Assembly (NCBI GenBank): GCA_002428525.1
Contig: DIWU01000030.1
Coordinates: 89,389-153,388 of the forward strand
Source of the DNA: a bacterium UBP14_UBA6098
GTDB lineage: Bacteria; UBP14; UBA6098
Direction of reading: 5' to 3'
Length of the DNA stretch: 64,000 nucleotides
Shown here: in pieces, positions 52,103 to 60,704 of the stretch
Layout of the letters: every line of letters starts with the position of its first letter
Position numbering within the stretch: the stretch's first letter is position 1
Made by a program: the position numbers and the translations under genes
Notes under the pieces: model-generated
What the model was told of the DNA's origin: nothing
Databases searched by the model: none
What the model saw: the letters and a program-made list of their open reading frames with translations, nothing else

Positions 52103-53533
52103 TTATCTCATCAGGCAGGCTTTTATAGTCTGCGGGGCGGGCGATTTGGTTCGCATGAAGTAAACCCCCGAGGGCAACTCTTTGCCCGATTCGTCGCGAC
52201 CGTCCCAGAGCGCGCCTCCGCCCTCGCCGACAGAAATCACTCGAACACGCCTTCCGCAAACATCGATGATCTCGACCTCAGAACCGGAGGTGATCCGGCA
52301 TGCCGCGTTGAAGGGGTTCGGCGAAATCGACAGCCCTATATACTCCGGCCTCGGCGCCTCCTCAACCGAATACAGCGGCAGAACCCGCACGGAAATCGTG
52401 CAACGCGGCGCCGAGCGCGAGACCATGACCGTAGTCTCCTCGGGGAAAACCGCCATGCCGTCCATCGCGAAGAGGAAGAACATCTCCGACTCCTCCGCGA
52501 TCAAGGCCCTCGCCGAGCCGAACTCGTCCGTCCAAGCGACGTAGCTTGGGATCGAACCGGCCGGGCCGTAATTTACGAAAAGCTCGCGAACGGGCACTCC
52601 CGCCGAGTCCGAGGCGAAGATATCCACGCGCAGAATCGACAGCGGATTTGCGGGATCGACTGTGAAAACCACCGCGAGCGTGGTATCGAGGTATTCCGGG
52701 ATAATAAACCAGTCGTCCGGTGAATGCGCGCCGCGGGCTATATTCCCGAGAACTGTCGCGCCGGCTGTGCCGTCGAAGTTCGAGAAGGCGAGCACTGAGG
52801 AGTTCGAAACCCAGTTCGAGTCGATGAGCGCGGAAAAGCTCGGCGAGTCGGAATAGGCGTAAACGATGTCCCAGTTCGGAGGAATCGAGTTCAGAGGCTC
52901 GATCGCGAGGTGAAAATTCCCCTTCCAGCGCCGGTCGAGATGAAGCCACAGGTCGGCCGCCTGCGAGGCGCGGCCGTAAACCGAGGGAATATCGCGAACC
53001 TCGTTCGAGATAGTTGTCAAATAGGTGTAAATATCGCCGGCCTTAGTGAATATCGTGTCGAGGCGAACCGAGGGGTCGATATTCGGATCGAGCTTGGTTT
53101 GGTGCGCCTTGCGGCGTATCCGCGTCACCTCGCCCTCCGGCCCGAAGATCGGCACGCTCTCGAAACACCGGTTGAAGCTGTCCACCTCCCAAAGCGACCC
53201 GGGGATGATCGTCGTGCCATAGCTCTCAGCCAAAACCGCGAAGGCGTCAAGCGCGCAAAGGACATCGCGCGAGCGGCGGAAGGTATCCGCAACCTCGAAG
53301 CTATAGCCGGTGCTCGTCTCCGCGAAGATAATCCGCGCTTTGTTCGAGTCCCCCCCGAGGTTCTCCGCCGGCGCAAAGATAATATCGATAGTCGAATCCG
53401 CCGACAAAAGCGCGTCAATTATCGTCACAGTTTGCATACAGCGGTTCGCGCCGGAAACCCTGAGCGCCGCAACCCGAACACCGCAAAAAACCGCGCTCGT
53501 TAATACTAATGTGCCTATTAGTAGCCTTTTCAT
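52103..53533 (-). CDS. Secreted protein with C-terminal type IX-style sorting domain
   Basis: 476 residues from ATG 53533 (GGGGAG upstream). Signal peptide (MKRLLIGTLVLTSAVFC), an N-terminal half resembling a von Willebrand/peptidase-like extracellular domain, and a beta-rich middle. The end carries the sorting module: ISPNPFNAACRI, EIIDVCGRRVR, WDGRDESGKELPSGVYF. No enzyme family recognised. It is the second such protein in the window. Confidence 0.82.
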   Translation of the reverse strand: MKRLLIGTLVLTSAVFCGVRVAALRVSGANRCMQTVTIIDALLSADSTIDIIFAPAENLGGDSNKARIIFAETSTGYSFEVADTFRRSRDVLCALDAFAVLAESYGTTIIPGSLWEVDSFNRCFESVPIFGPEGEVTRIRRKAHQTKLDPNIDPSVRLDTIFTKAGDIYTYLTTISNEVRDIPSVYGRASQAADLWLHLDRRWKGNFHLAIEPLNSIPPNWDIVYAYSDSPSFSALIDSNWVSNSSVLAFSNFDGTAGATVLGNIARGAHSPDDWFIIPEYLDTTLAVVFTVDPANPLSILRVDIFASDSAGVPVRELFVNYGPAGSIPSYVAWTDEFGSARALIAEESEMFFLFAMDGMAVFPEETTVMVSRSAPRCTISVRVLPLYSVEEAPRPEYIGLSISPNPFNAACRITSGSEVEIIDVCGRRVRVISVGEGGGALWDGRDESGKELPSGVYFMRTKSPAPQTIKACLMR

Positions 53534-53624
53534 CGGTCTCCCCACTCAATTAGTAACGATTTGACTATTATTGAATATAATAAATATCCACGACAAAACA
53601 AGCCTTTTCGCTTTCAGCCGCAAA

Positions 53625-53777
53625 GGGCGGGCGTCTGCCCATTTGCTTTAGGCAAATGGGCGCGGCGGGCCGGAACAGAAGACTCCGCAAATAGTATAGA
53701 TTTTCCTCCGGCCCGACGCCGACCACTCCGACACGAAAAGCCGCGCTTTTCGTGTCGGAGTGGTAAGACGCCCGCCC
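53625..53777. repeat. Element B: nested inverted repeats with the same architecture as element A
   Basis: All arms are perfect: outer 12-bp stem (53625-53636/53766-53777, gggcgggcgtct), a 10-bp hairpin (53637-53646/53652-53661), a central 9-bp stem cgggccgga (53666-53674/53707-53715) enclosing 32 bases, and an 18-bp hairpin (53723-53740/53746-53763, loop ccgcg). The order, spacing and the GGCCGGA core equal those of element A, while the other stems differ in sequence but keep pairing. It begins 14 bp after the stop of the broken flavodoxin gene, read on the minus strand, a context like that of A. Confidence 0.85.
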
Positions 53778-53791
53778 GGTTGGGTTAGCGG

Positions 53792-54271
53792 CTAAAAACC
53801 GGCTTTTAGGCGAAGTCGATTCGAAAATTCATCGACCTTGGCTTTGAAGCTATTGTCGAGGACTTTTTTCTTATGGCAATCGATCTCTGCGGCAACTTGC
53901 GCGGGAAGAATTTTTTGGAAAGACTCGAAGGTGCTTTTTCCGCCGGAGCCTTGTAAGTGCAGAAAAAAGCGACAGTTTTAAACTTGCCGGCCGTCGTTTT
54001 GATATAGCTTCTCAACGGCGAGGACATCTTGCCCGCCCATACGGGAGTCCCGAGAATAACGAGGTCGTATTCGGATGGGTCTTTCGATGGCGAGTGAATC
54101 GGCGGTTCACTCTCCTTGAGGGCCTCGCGACCGCAGAGCATATATTGGATAGGCCCCGACCTGTTTCTATCTTCACGAATTCGCTCGATATCCGCTTCGA
54201 ACCGGACTGCCATACTCAGCGGCCTTTGCGGTGACCTCGGAGCGGGAATAGAAAACGATAAGTGTCTTCAT
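53792..54271 (-). pseudogene. Flavodoxin, broken by two frameshifts
   Basis: Three consecutive frames together give a complete flavodoxin of about 155 residues: MKTLIVFYSRSE (from ATG 54271), then the middle with YDLVILGTPVWAGKMSSPLRSYI and KTVAFFCT, then QGSGGKSTFESFQ and a helical C-terminus to TAG at 53792. The frame changes near 54211-54222 and near 53951-53960. Either the gene is decaying or the assembly has indels here. Flavodoxins carry electrons through FMN. Confidence 0.8.
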
Positions 54272-54274
54272 GGC

Positions 54275-54697
54275 TTAGAGCAATGTCGCATCGAGTGTGA
54301 TTTGGACTGCGGAGAGGGCCTTTGAAACCGGGCAGTTGGCCTTAGCCCCCTCGGCAAGCTTAATGAATTCGGCTTTTTCTATTCCGGGGATTCTCGCACT
54401 CAGTTTGAGTTCAATCTTCTCGATGGCAAATCCGACATCGCCCTTCTCGAGATGAACCTTCGCCGAAACCGCGAGTTCCTCTGGAATATAGCCAGACCCG
54501 CCGAGGGCGGAGGAGAGCGCCATGGCAAAACACCCGGCATGCGCGGCCCCGATAAGCTCCTCCGGATTCGTTCCGGCGGAGTCCTCGAATCGTGTGCCGA
54601 ATGAATACTTACCTTTAAACGTTCCGCTTCCCAACTCGACCTCGCCGTGGCCGTCTCGGAGGCCGCCCTTCCACAATGCCTTTGCAGTTCTGATCAT
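54275..54697 (-). CDS. OsmC family peroxiredoxin-like protein
   Basis: 140 residues. The two redox cysteines of the family stand in AAHAGCFAMALS (about residue 55) and KANCPVSKAL (about 120); GTNPEELIGAAH is the typical lead-in. OsmC/Ohr proteins reduce organic hydroperoxides. It is intact although both neighbours are frameshifted flavodoxins; its stop lies 3 bp before the flavodoxin start, suggesting one redox operon. Confidence 0.93.
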   Translation of the reverse strand: MIRTAKALWKGGLRDGHGEVELGSGTFKGKYSFGTRFEDSAGTNPEELIGAAHAGCFAMALSSALGGSGYIPEELAVSAKVHLEKGDVGFAIEKIELKLSARIPGIEKAEFIKLAEGAKANCPVSKALSAVQITLDATLL

Positions 54698-54720
54698 CTT
54701 TCACCTTTCAGCTGATATTG

Positions 54721-55196
54721 TCATCCTTTGAAGCAATTCGCGATTCGATCGAGAGCGTCCATATCGAGCGCGGATTTGCTTCCGGTCTGCTTGGAAACAA
54801 TCCTTGTTAACATCTTATGAATCATCGACAGCTTTTCGTAGTTAATCTCGTATCCCACTGTTTCAATACAGACTGCTCTGTCGCGAAGCCTTTTATCGAA
54901 CGCCTTCTCGATCAGCTCGGTTCGGTGAGGTTCATTCCGCTCGGCCGCGCATAGAAAAAGCCCCGCCTTTTTCTGAAGGAGAATATCTATATTCTTCGCA
55001 ATGAACCTTTTAAGAGCGCTTTGAGCCCTGCCGACATAAATCGAGCCGCCGACAATGATATTCTCCGGGCAATGCAGGGCATCTCATCGGTCCCAAGCCG
55101 AACAAGCTGTGTGTCGCCGCCGATCTTATCGGTTATAATCCTCGCGCATTTCTCAGTAGCCCCGTAATTTGTCGAATAGATTATAATCGTTGACAT
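54721..55196 (-). pseudogene. Flavodoxin-domain protein (HemG-like), broken by one frameshift
   Basis: Frame 1 gives MSTIIIYSTNYGATEKCARI and continues to about 55080; a second frame then gives CPENIIVGGSIYVGRAQSAL and a helical C-terminus ending at TGA 54721. Joined, the protein has about 158 residues and resembles the flavodoxin-domain group that includes protoporphyrinogen oxidase HemG. The shift lies near the repeated gggcaatgcagggc at 55070-55090. Confidence 0.78.
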
Positions 55197-55296
55197 ATTT
55201 CCCCTTGAAGCGATAATATAATACTATCCGAACCTATTAATATATCAAATATTTCTCTATTTTTCAATAACCAGAGTTTGTCACGGTTTTATAATC

Positions 55297-55325
55297 TTGA
55301 CATTGGAACGGCCAAGAAATATGTT
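55297..55325 (+). promoter_or_regulatory. Promoter of the PpiC/SurA-like gene
   Basis: TTGACA (55297-55302), 17-bp spacer, TATGTT (55320-55325), 45 bp before the ATG at 55370, which has CGGAGG upstream. Confidence 0.6.
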
Positions 55326-55369
55326 ATAAAAATACGATCCTGATTTGATGCTTCAACCGGAGGTCTTCA

Positions 55370-56275
55370 ATGAGAAAGCTTTTGTTATTCGTCTTCATGG
55401 CTATTTCGGCCGCGGCTCTTTTAGCGCAAAGCGCGGCTCCAGCCAATGTCGTCGCGAAGATCGGCGACGAGGAAGTGACGATCTCGGACTTGGAAAACTA
55501 CTCGACCGATATGCCATACCTGTTTAAAGGCTCGGGGAATTCCCAAGCCTTTAAACAGGGCCGCGGCGCCGAGGGCGACAAAGAGGCCCGTCTCGAAGAG
55601 ATCATTCAAGACCGCCTTGTCCTGAAAGAGGCAAAGGGCAAGGGCCTCGAAAAGGACCCCGATTTCCTCGCCAAGAAAAAGAGCCTCGAGGATCAGTTAC
55701 TGCTCGCTATCTATTACGATAAGGTCGTCAGGGCAAGTATCAATCCTACCGACGAGGAGCTTAGAGCGCAATACGATCAATCGATGAGGTTCATGCGCCC
55801 CGCGACGGCCAAGGTAATCCGCGTCATATCGCAGTCTCAGGATCAGGCCAAGGCCGACGCCAACGACCTCAAGGCGATGAAAGAGGGCGAGATCACCGAC
55901 CAGCGTTTTAGGGTCGAGGAAATCCATCTGCCGGAAGAGCAGAAAATCGGCGAGATGGCCAATTCTCAGGGCAACCGGCTGAGCGGCTCCGAGGAGGCAA
56001 AGAAGGATCCTCATATCCAAATGATGATAGCGCTTGTCGGCGCCAAGGCCGGCGATATTCTCGGCCCATTCGGACAGGAAGGTCAGATCATGACGGTTAA
56101 GGTGCTCGAAAAGACACCGGCCGGCAAAACACCCTTCGAGCAGGTCAAAGAAGAGATCCGGCGAGAGATAGTCGATCGCGAATTCAACCGCGTCCTCGAC
56201 GAAAAGAGGAAAGAGCTTCGCCGAAAGGCCGTTATCACTATCTACTATGAAAATCTCGACAAGGTGTCCAAATAG
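55370..56275 (+). CDS. Periplasmic PpiC/SurA-like folding factor
   Basis: 301 residues. A signal peptide (MRKLLLFVFMAISAAALLAQ) is followed by a SurA_N-like helical domain beginning VVAKIGDEEVTISDLENY, then a degenerate parvulin region (AKADANDLKAM, GDILGPFGQEG) and a final helix with FEQVKEEIRREI. Family members help outer-membrane proteins fold. The peptidyl-prolyl isomerase core is poorly conserved, so it may act only as a chaperone. A perfect 14-bp inverted repeat lies inside its coding sequence. Confidence 0.8.
   Translation: MRKLLLFVFMAISAAALLAQSAAPANVVAKIGDEEVTISDLENYSTDMPYLFKGSGNSQAFKQGRGAEGDKEARLEEIIQDRLVLKEAKGKGLEKDPDFLAKKKSLEDQLLLAIYYDKVVRASINPTDEELRAQYDQSMRFMRPATAKVIRVISQSQDQAKADANDLKAMKEGEITDQRFRVEEIHLPEEQKIGEMANSQGNRLSGSEEAKKDPHIQMMIALVGAKAGDILGPFGQEGQIMTVKVLEKTPAGKTPFEQVKEEIRREIVDREFNRVLDEKRKELRRKAVITIYYENLDKVSK
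55519..55559. repeat. Perfect 14-bp inverted repeat inside a coding region
   Basis: cctgtttaaaggct (55519-55532) pairs with 55546-55559; the 13-base loop itself holds the palindrome gggaattccc. It encodes the stretch LFKGSGNSQAFKQ of the PpiC-like protein, a segment that looks like an insertion between conserved helices. Confidence 0.7.
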
Positions 56276-56506
56276 ATGCTATTCTGGGGGATCTCAATAA
56301 TCATCCTCACTATCGCGATGATAATCGCCAGTGTCACCGGCCTCGAGGCATATTATCATTTCAGCATAGCAGGAGCGATATTGATAATTTCGCTTCTTAC
56401 TATGCATCATTATATCATGAAAAAGCCCTCGAATCGTCAGCGACTGCTCGAAAAACAGCTCGAGGAGCTGGCGGAGGAAAACCGAAGGCTCAGGGCAAAG
56501 CTTTAA
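56276..56506 (+). CDS. Small membrane protein with C-terminal coiled coil
   Basis: 76 residues: two hydrophobic helices (about 3-22 and 28-45), then a charged heptad-rich tail (RLLEKQLEELAEENRRLRAKL). It starts directly after the stop of the chaperone gene. No family recognised. A terminator follows. Confidence 0.7.
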   Translation: MLFWGISIIILTIAMIIASVTGLEAYYHFSIAGAILIISLLTMHHYIMKKPSNRQRLLEKQLEELAEENRRLRAKL

Positions 56507-56511
56507 GCGGG

Positions 56512-56539
56512 AAGGCCGAGTGGAAACTCGGCCTTTTTT
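56512..56539 (+). terminator. Intrinsic terminator
   Basis: Perfect 10-bp stem (aaggccgagt, 56512-56521 with 56526-56535), loop ggaa, then six T. It ends the chaperone transcript and touches the convergent smpB stop. Confidence 0.9.
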
Positions 56540-56990
56540 ATCGGCTTCTCTCCTTGAGGGCGCGTTCGACCTCGCGGACAGTCTGCTTTTCAATGAGGTA
56601 TTGCTTTTTATCGTATTTGGTTCGGCCCTTGCCGAGTCCGAGGAGTATCTTCACGCGGTTCTTCTCATCGAAATAAAGCTCGAGCGGAACAAGAGTGTAT
56701 CCGGCCTGCTCGACCTTGCGAAGGATTCGGCGGATCTCGAACTTATGAAGAAGTAGCCTCCGACGCCTGCGGGGATCGACCTCGATATAGCCCAAACTTT
56801 CGTAGGGTGTTATATGCATCCCGACCACCCAAACCTCCGCGTTGATCACGCGGGCGTAGGCCTCTTTGAGGCTGGCCCTTCCGGCGCGAATCGATTTGAC
56901 CTCCGGGCCTAATAGCTCGACTCCGCATTCGAATTTTTCCTCGATCTCGAAATCGGAATAGGCCTTTCTGTTGATTATCTTAACACGCAT
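56538..56990 (-). CDS. smpB: SsrA-binding protein SmpB
   Basis: 150 residues. INRKAYSDFEIEEKFECGVELLGPEVKSIR (start of this shown as FEIEEKFECGVELLG) and GMHITPYE are the SmpB pattern, and GLGKGRTKYDKKQYLIEK is its basic C-terminal part. It carries tmRNA to stalled ribosomes. No tmRNA gene was seen in the window. Six bases separate it from the stop of the PilB-like gene. Confidence 0.96.
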   Translation of the reverse strand: MRVKIINRKAYSDFEIEEKFECGVELLGPEVKSIRAGRASLKEAYARVINAEVWVVGMHITPYESLGYIEVDPRRRRRLLLHKFEIRRILRKVEQAGYTLVPLELYFDEKNRVKILLGLGKGRTKYDKKQYLIEKQTVREVERALKERSR

Positions 56991-56996
56991 AACTTC

Positions 56997-58682
56997 CTAT
57001 TCTGTAAGGATATATCTCGAATATTCCGCCGGCAGGGCGCGACGGATCTCGTCGAGGCTGGTGATCCCCTGAGCGACGAGGTAAATCCCGCTTTCCCACA
57101 TAGTCCTAAAGCCCATCTCGCGGGAGGCCTCGCGAATCTTGTCCGGGTCAACATCCTTCTTAAGAAGCGCTGTGGAAAGCACCTCGCCGGGGACTATCTC
57201 GAAAAGCCCCGTTTGGCCGATATATCCGCCGGTGCAACGCGGACAGCCGATCGCTTCGTAGGTTCGCACCTTCCTGCCGCCCAGCGAGATGATCTTCTCC
57301 TGTTTGCAGTTGGGGCAAAGCTTTCGGACAAGCCGTTGCGCGATGATGAGGTCGATTGTATCGGCTAAAAGAAACGGGTCGAGGCCCATCTTCATTAGCC
57401 TGAAGGGCGCGCTCGCGGCATCGGCGACATGGAGCGTCGTCATCATCAGCCGGCCGGTGAGGCCCGCGCGAACTGCAAGCTCGGCCGTCTCGAAATCGTG
57501 CAACTCCTCGATGAAGATTATCTCGGGGTCGTGACGAAGCACCGAACCGAGGGCTGTTTTGAAGGTTAACCCCGCAGAGGGCTTTATCGATATTTGATTG
57601 ACAAGCGGAAACCTATATCGAACCGGGTCTTCGATCGTGACGATCTTTCGTCCCATCGTGTTCAGCGATCGTATAATCGAATAGATCGTTGTCGTTTTGC
57701 CGCTACCGGTGGGGCCTGTGGCGATTATCATCCCGGAGACCCTTTCTATATGCTTTTGCACGGCCTTAAGTGTATCCTCGGGCATCCCGAGTTTGGTGAG
57801 GTCGTATTTTTCAACCTCCTGAACGAGCACACTTATCGAGACATTCTCGCCCTGCACCGTCGGGATTGTTGACAGCAGTAAATCGACATCGTGCTTGTCG
57901 TATTCGACTCTGCAACTGCCCTCCTGCGGGGCGAGCCGCTCGCCGATATCGAGATTCGTCATGATCTTGATCCTCGTGACGATCCCGCTGTGATACTCGA
58001 CCGGAAAGATGAATTTCTCGCGCAGATAGCCGTCGATTCGATATCTCACGCGCAGATGGTCGCCGTCGATTTCAAGATGAATATCCGTCGCGTTTGTTTT
58101 GATTCCCTCGATGATTATCATATTGACGGCCTTCACCGAGACCGCGAGCTTGGACTCGTAGCGAAGCTTCTGCTCCGTGAGGTCTTTTTCCTCTTGTATT
58201 ACGAGGCCGTCGTCGGCGTAGCGAAGAATCGCCTCCTCTGTCATTTTTTTGCGCGTGTAAAGGCTCTCGATGGACTCCGCGATTCGCGAATGTGCCGCGA
58301 GAACCGGCACAACCTGCATCCCCGAGGTGAATTTGAGCACATCGAGCGCCATCGAGTTCAGCGGGTCGTCCATCGCGACGACGAGTTGCGAGCCCTCGAC
58401 GCTTATTGGAATGAGGCTGTATTTTCGGGCGATATCCTCCGGAATGAAGTTTATCGCGGCGGATTCGATATCGGCCGGCTTGAGCGAGATATGCGGGATA
58501 TTGATTTGCTCCGATATGGCCTGCGAGATTTCTTCCTCTGAAACGAAACCCATACGCACCAAAAGTCGCCCGAGCTTGCCGCCTTTTTCCTGCTGGCGCT
58601 TGAGCGCGAGTTGAAGCTGTTCGAGCGTGATAATTCCCTTTTCGACGAGGATCTCGCCGACCTGTTTCTTCGGAGTGGGCAT
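56997..58682 (-). CDS. PilB/GspE-type secretion ATPase, divergent
   Basis: 561 residues. N-terminal MshEN-type domain (about 5-150), then the AAA+ core with Walker A GPTGSGKTT and a zinc tetracysteine CPNC/CPRC near residue 460-485. Several motif residues differ from the family: DLLLSTIPT where DLRVSTLPT is usual, FIEELHD in place of VGEIRD, and TGRLMMTTLHVAD for TGHLVFSTLHTND. It would power assembly of the pseudopilus encoded at 40 kb, although the altered arginine and histidine residues leave its activity open. Confidence 0.9.
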   Translation of the reverse strand: MPTPKKQVGEILVEKGIITLEQLQLALKRQQEKGGKLGRLLVRMGFVSEEEISQAISEQINIPHISLKPADIESAAINFIPEDIARKYSLIPISVEGSQLVVAMDDPLNSMALDVLKFTSGMQVVPVLAAHSRIAESIESLYTRKKMTEEAILRYADDGLVIQEEKDLTEQKLRYESKLAVSVKAVNMIIIEGIKTNATDIHLEIDGDHLRVRYRIDGYLREKFIFPVEYHSGIVTRIKIMTNLDIGERLAPQEGSCRVEYDKHDVDLLLSTIPTVQGENVSISVLVQEVEKYDLTKLGMPEDTLKAVQKHIERVSGMIIATGPTGSGKTTTIYSIIRSLNTMGRKIVTIEDPVRYRFPLVNQISIKPSAGLTFKTALGSVLRHDPEIIFIEELHDFETAELAVRAGLTGRLMMTTLHVADAASAPFRLMKMGLDPFLLADTIDLIIAQRLVRKLCPNCKQEKIISLGGRKVRTYEAIGCPRCTGGYIGQTGLFEIVPGEVLSTALLKKDVDPDKIREASREMGFRTMWESGIYLVAQGITSLDEIRRALPAEYSRYILTE

Positions 58683-58697
58683 TTCGACCTCTCTAAA

Positions 58698-58726
58698 AAT
58701 TCTGCAGTTTTATTAATTTAAGTCAA
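58698..58726 (-). promoter_or_regulatory. Candidate promoter of the PilB-like gene
   Basis: Minus strand TTGACT (58721-58726), 17-bp spacer, AGAATT (58698-58703), 16 bp before the start codon; AT-rich surroundings. Confidence 0.4.
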
Positions 58727-58797
58727 TTCATCGAGATTCGCAATCGAATTTTTAAGAGGTTGTTAATTTATCGGTTCCAACGGGGTTCGCGTAAGGA

Positions 58798-59499
58798 TCA
58801 AAGAAGCGATAGAAACGTTGCGCCTGAAAGGCTCGGGCGGGAATCGAGGTATTCGATGAGATCGATTTCGACAACAGCCCCCGCGCGCGAGCTCGCATGG
58901 CGGAGGATGCAAGCGCTATCGGCCTTCACGGCGAAACCCATATGCGACACGACAGTCCATTCAACGCCGCCGACGAAGAGGATCACCGAGAAATCGGGCA
59001 GGCCGGCAACCGCAGAGGGGATTTTTTGCTTCGAGATGAAGGGCATTCTCGCTATCTCTGTTAAGGGCAGTGCAAAATCGGCCGATGGTTCTAACTTATT
59101 TACCTCGAAGACCTTACGCCGATCGATAGCCTTCTCGCAGACCGAATCGGCCGGCTCGTCCATCGGGCGAATTAGCCCCGAGTTCCCCGAAATCCAATCG
59201 ATCGAGATGAAATGCTTTCGTGTCTCGAAGGATGGTCTTGCGCCGTAATATCTTATCGCATCGAGGTTTGGGAGGATTTCGTCGAATGATTTCGAAAGAC
59301 CGAGCGCGATGCAGGTCTCGACGAAGGTCATGCAGTCGAAGCCGTCGAGGCGAAACCGGCGGTCGGAGTCGTTCAGAGGGCCGGCTATGTAGGGCCGTCC
59401 GAGAAACTGCTTCGACCAGAAACTCACCCTCTCGGAGAGCGGCTTTTCCCGCGCGAGTTGCAGTCCGCGCTCGATCTCGGCCCGCTCGTCATGCACCAA
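58798..59499 (-). CDS. DUF1460 protein (NlpC/P60-like amidase fold)
   Basis: 233 residues from TTG 59499 (GTG 59496 possible). RFRLDGFDCMTFVETCIALG has the likely catalytic Cys and VVSHMGFAV the His, the DUF1460 arrangement; the family is related to cell-wall amidases. No clear signal peptide is visible, so the location is uncertain. It overlaps the end of apgM by 11 bp. Confidence 0.88.
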   Translation of the reverse strand: MVHDERAEIERGLQLAREKPLSERVSFWSKQFLGRPYIAGPLNDSDRRFRLDGFDCMTFVETCIALGLSKSFDEILPNLDAIRYYGARPSFETRKHFISIDWISGNSGLIRPMDEPADSVCEKAIDRRKVFEVNKLEPSADFALPLTEIARMPFISKQKIPSAVAGLPDFSVILFVGGVEWTVVSHMGFAVKADSACILRHASSRAGAVVEIDLIEYLDSRPSLSGATFLSLL

Positions 59500-60691
59500 A
59501 TTTCGCCAGCCTTCCGCAGTTGGCCAGCACGAGCATCATCAGCTCCTGCGCGGGCAGTTGCCCGAGAATGCCGAAATTCGCGGCCTCGCGCTCGGTGAAT
59601 CGCTTGGCGTCGTCCTCGAAGGCATAGCGGCCGGCCAGTAACACCGGCACCGGATGCCAGCTGTGAAGTTTCATCGAGCTCGGCGTCGCATGGTCGCCTG
59701 TTATCACAAGGACATCCGGCTCGAGCGCTACGAACTCGGGGACGGCCGCGTCGAAGGCCTCGATCATCGCGACCTTGCGGTCGAAATCGCCGTCCTCGCC
59801 GGCCGAGTCGGTGTATTTGAAGTGCAGAAAATGGAAATCGAAGTCGTTGTAAGTCCTTTTAAGCCAAGCGATTTCCTCGTCGAGGGTGGTAAGGCCCTCG
59901 GGCACCTGCATACCGACCAAGCGCGCGAGGCCCTTATACATCGGATAGACCGCGATGCCCTGCGCGGACATGCCGTATTTTTCCTCGAAGGTCAATATAT
60001 CCGGCGAGTTTGCCGCGCCGCGGACAAGGCAGGTGTTGGCCAGCGGCTCATCGGCGAGCGCTTCGTTCACCGCCCCGATGAAGCGGTTGATAACCTCGGC
60101 CGAGCGACGGCTGTCGGGGTTCTTCGCGACTGCGGGGCGCGGCGGAAGCCCCGTTTGCTGGGGGTCTGCGTCCTCGACTGCGTCCTTGAGCGATGGCTCG
60201 TGGAAGACCACCGCGAAGCGGTAATCCTTCGCGGCCTTGATATCGAACTCGATTCCGTCGATATCCGCGACCTTGGCGCGTATCTTCGCGACAAGCTCGG
60301 CGCATTTCTCGGTCGGGATTCTGCCCGCGCGGCGGTCGGTGATCAGGCCGTTTTGCATTGTCGCGAAATTCCCGCGAACCGCCAAATCCCCGCGCTTGAC
60401 GGCCATGCCGCAACCGAGCGCCTCGAGGATCCCCCTGCCGATCTGGTTTTTTATCGGGTCGTATCCGAAAAGCGAAAGATGCCCCGGGCCGCTACCGGGA
60501 GTAAGGCCATAGCCGACCGGCCGATGAAGCCCGAGCGAACTGCGCCTCGCCAGCGCGTCGAGGTTCGGTGTCTTTGCCGCTTCGAGTTCGGTGCGGCCGT
60601 TCACAGTAGTCCCGCCGATTCCGTCGGAAACGACGAGCAGGGCTTTGGTCTCGTTTTTTTGTAATAAATCCGCAAGCAGATTATCAAACAT
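59489..60691 (-). CDS. apgM: 2,3-bisphosphoglycerate-independent phosphoglycerate mutase, archaeal type
   Basis: About 400 residues from ATG 60691, which has AAGGAG four bases upstream; the longer frame to 60907 lies in the radical SAM gene and lacks family sequence. Metal motifs: VVSDGIGG near the N-terminus, PGSGPGHLSLFGYDP, DFDFHFLHFKYTDSAGEDGD and VLVITGDHATPSSMKLHSWHPVP (core GDHATPSSMK). It interconverts 3- and 2-phosphoglycerate in glycolysis. Confidence 0.95.
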   Translation of the reverse strand: MFDNLLADLLQKNETKALLVVSDGIGGTTVNGRTELEAAKTPNLDALARRSSLGLHRPVGYGLTPGSGPGHLSLFGYDPIKNQIGRGILEALGCGMAVKRGDLAVRGNFATMQNGLITDRRAGRIPTEKCAELVAKIRAKVADIDGIEFDIKAAKDYRFAVVFHEPSLKDAVEDADPQQTGLPPRPAVAKNPDSRRSAEVINRFIGAVNEALADEPLANTCLVRGAANSPDILTFEEKYGMSAQGIAVYPMYKGLARLVGMQVPEGLTTLDEEIAWLKRTYNDFDFHFLHFKYTDSAGEDGDFDRKVAMIEAFDAAVPEFVALEPDVLVITGDHATPSSMKLHSWHPVPVLLAGRYAFEDDAKRFTEREAANFGILGQLPAQELMMLVLANCGRLAKFGA

Positions 60692-60704
60692 CGTTCTCCT
60701 TAAA

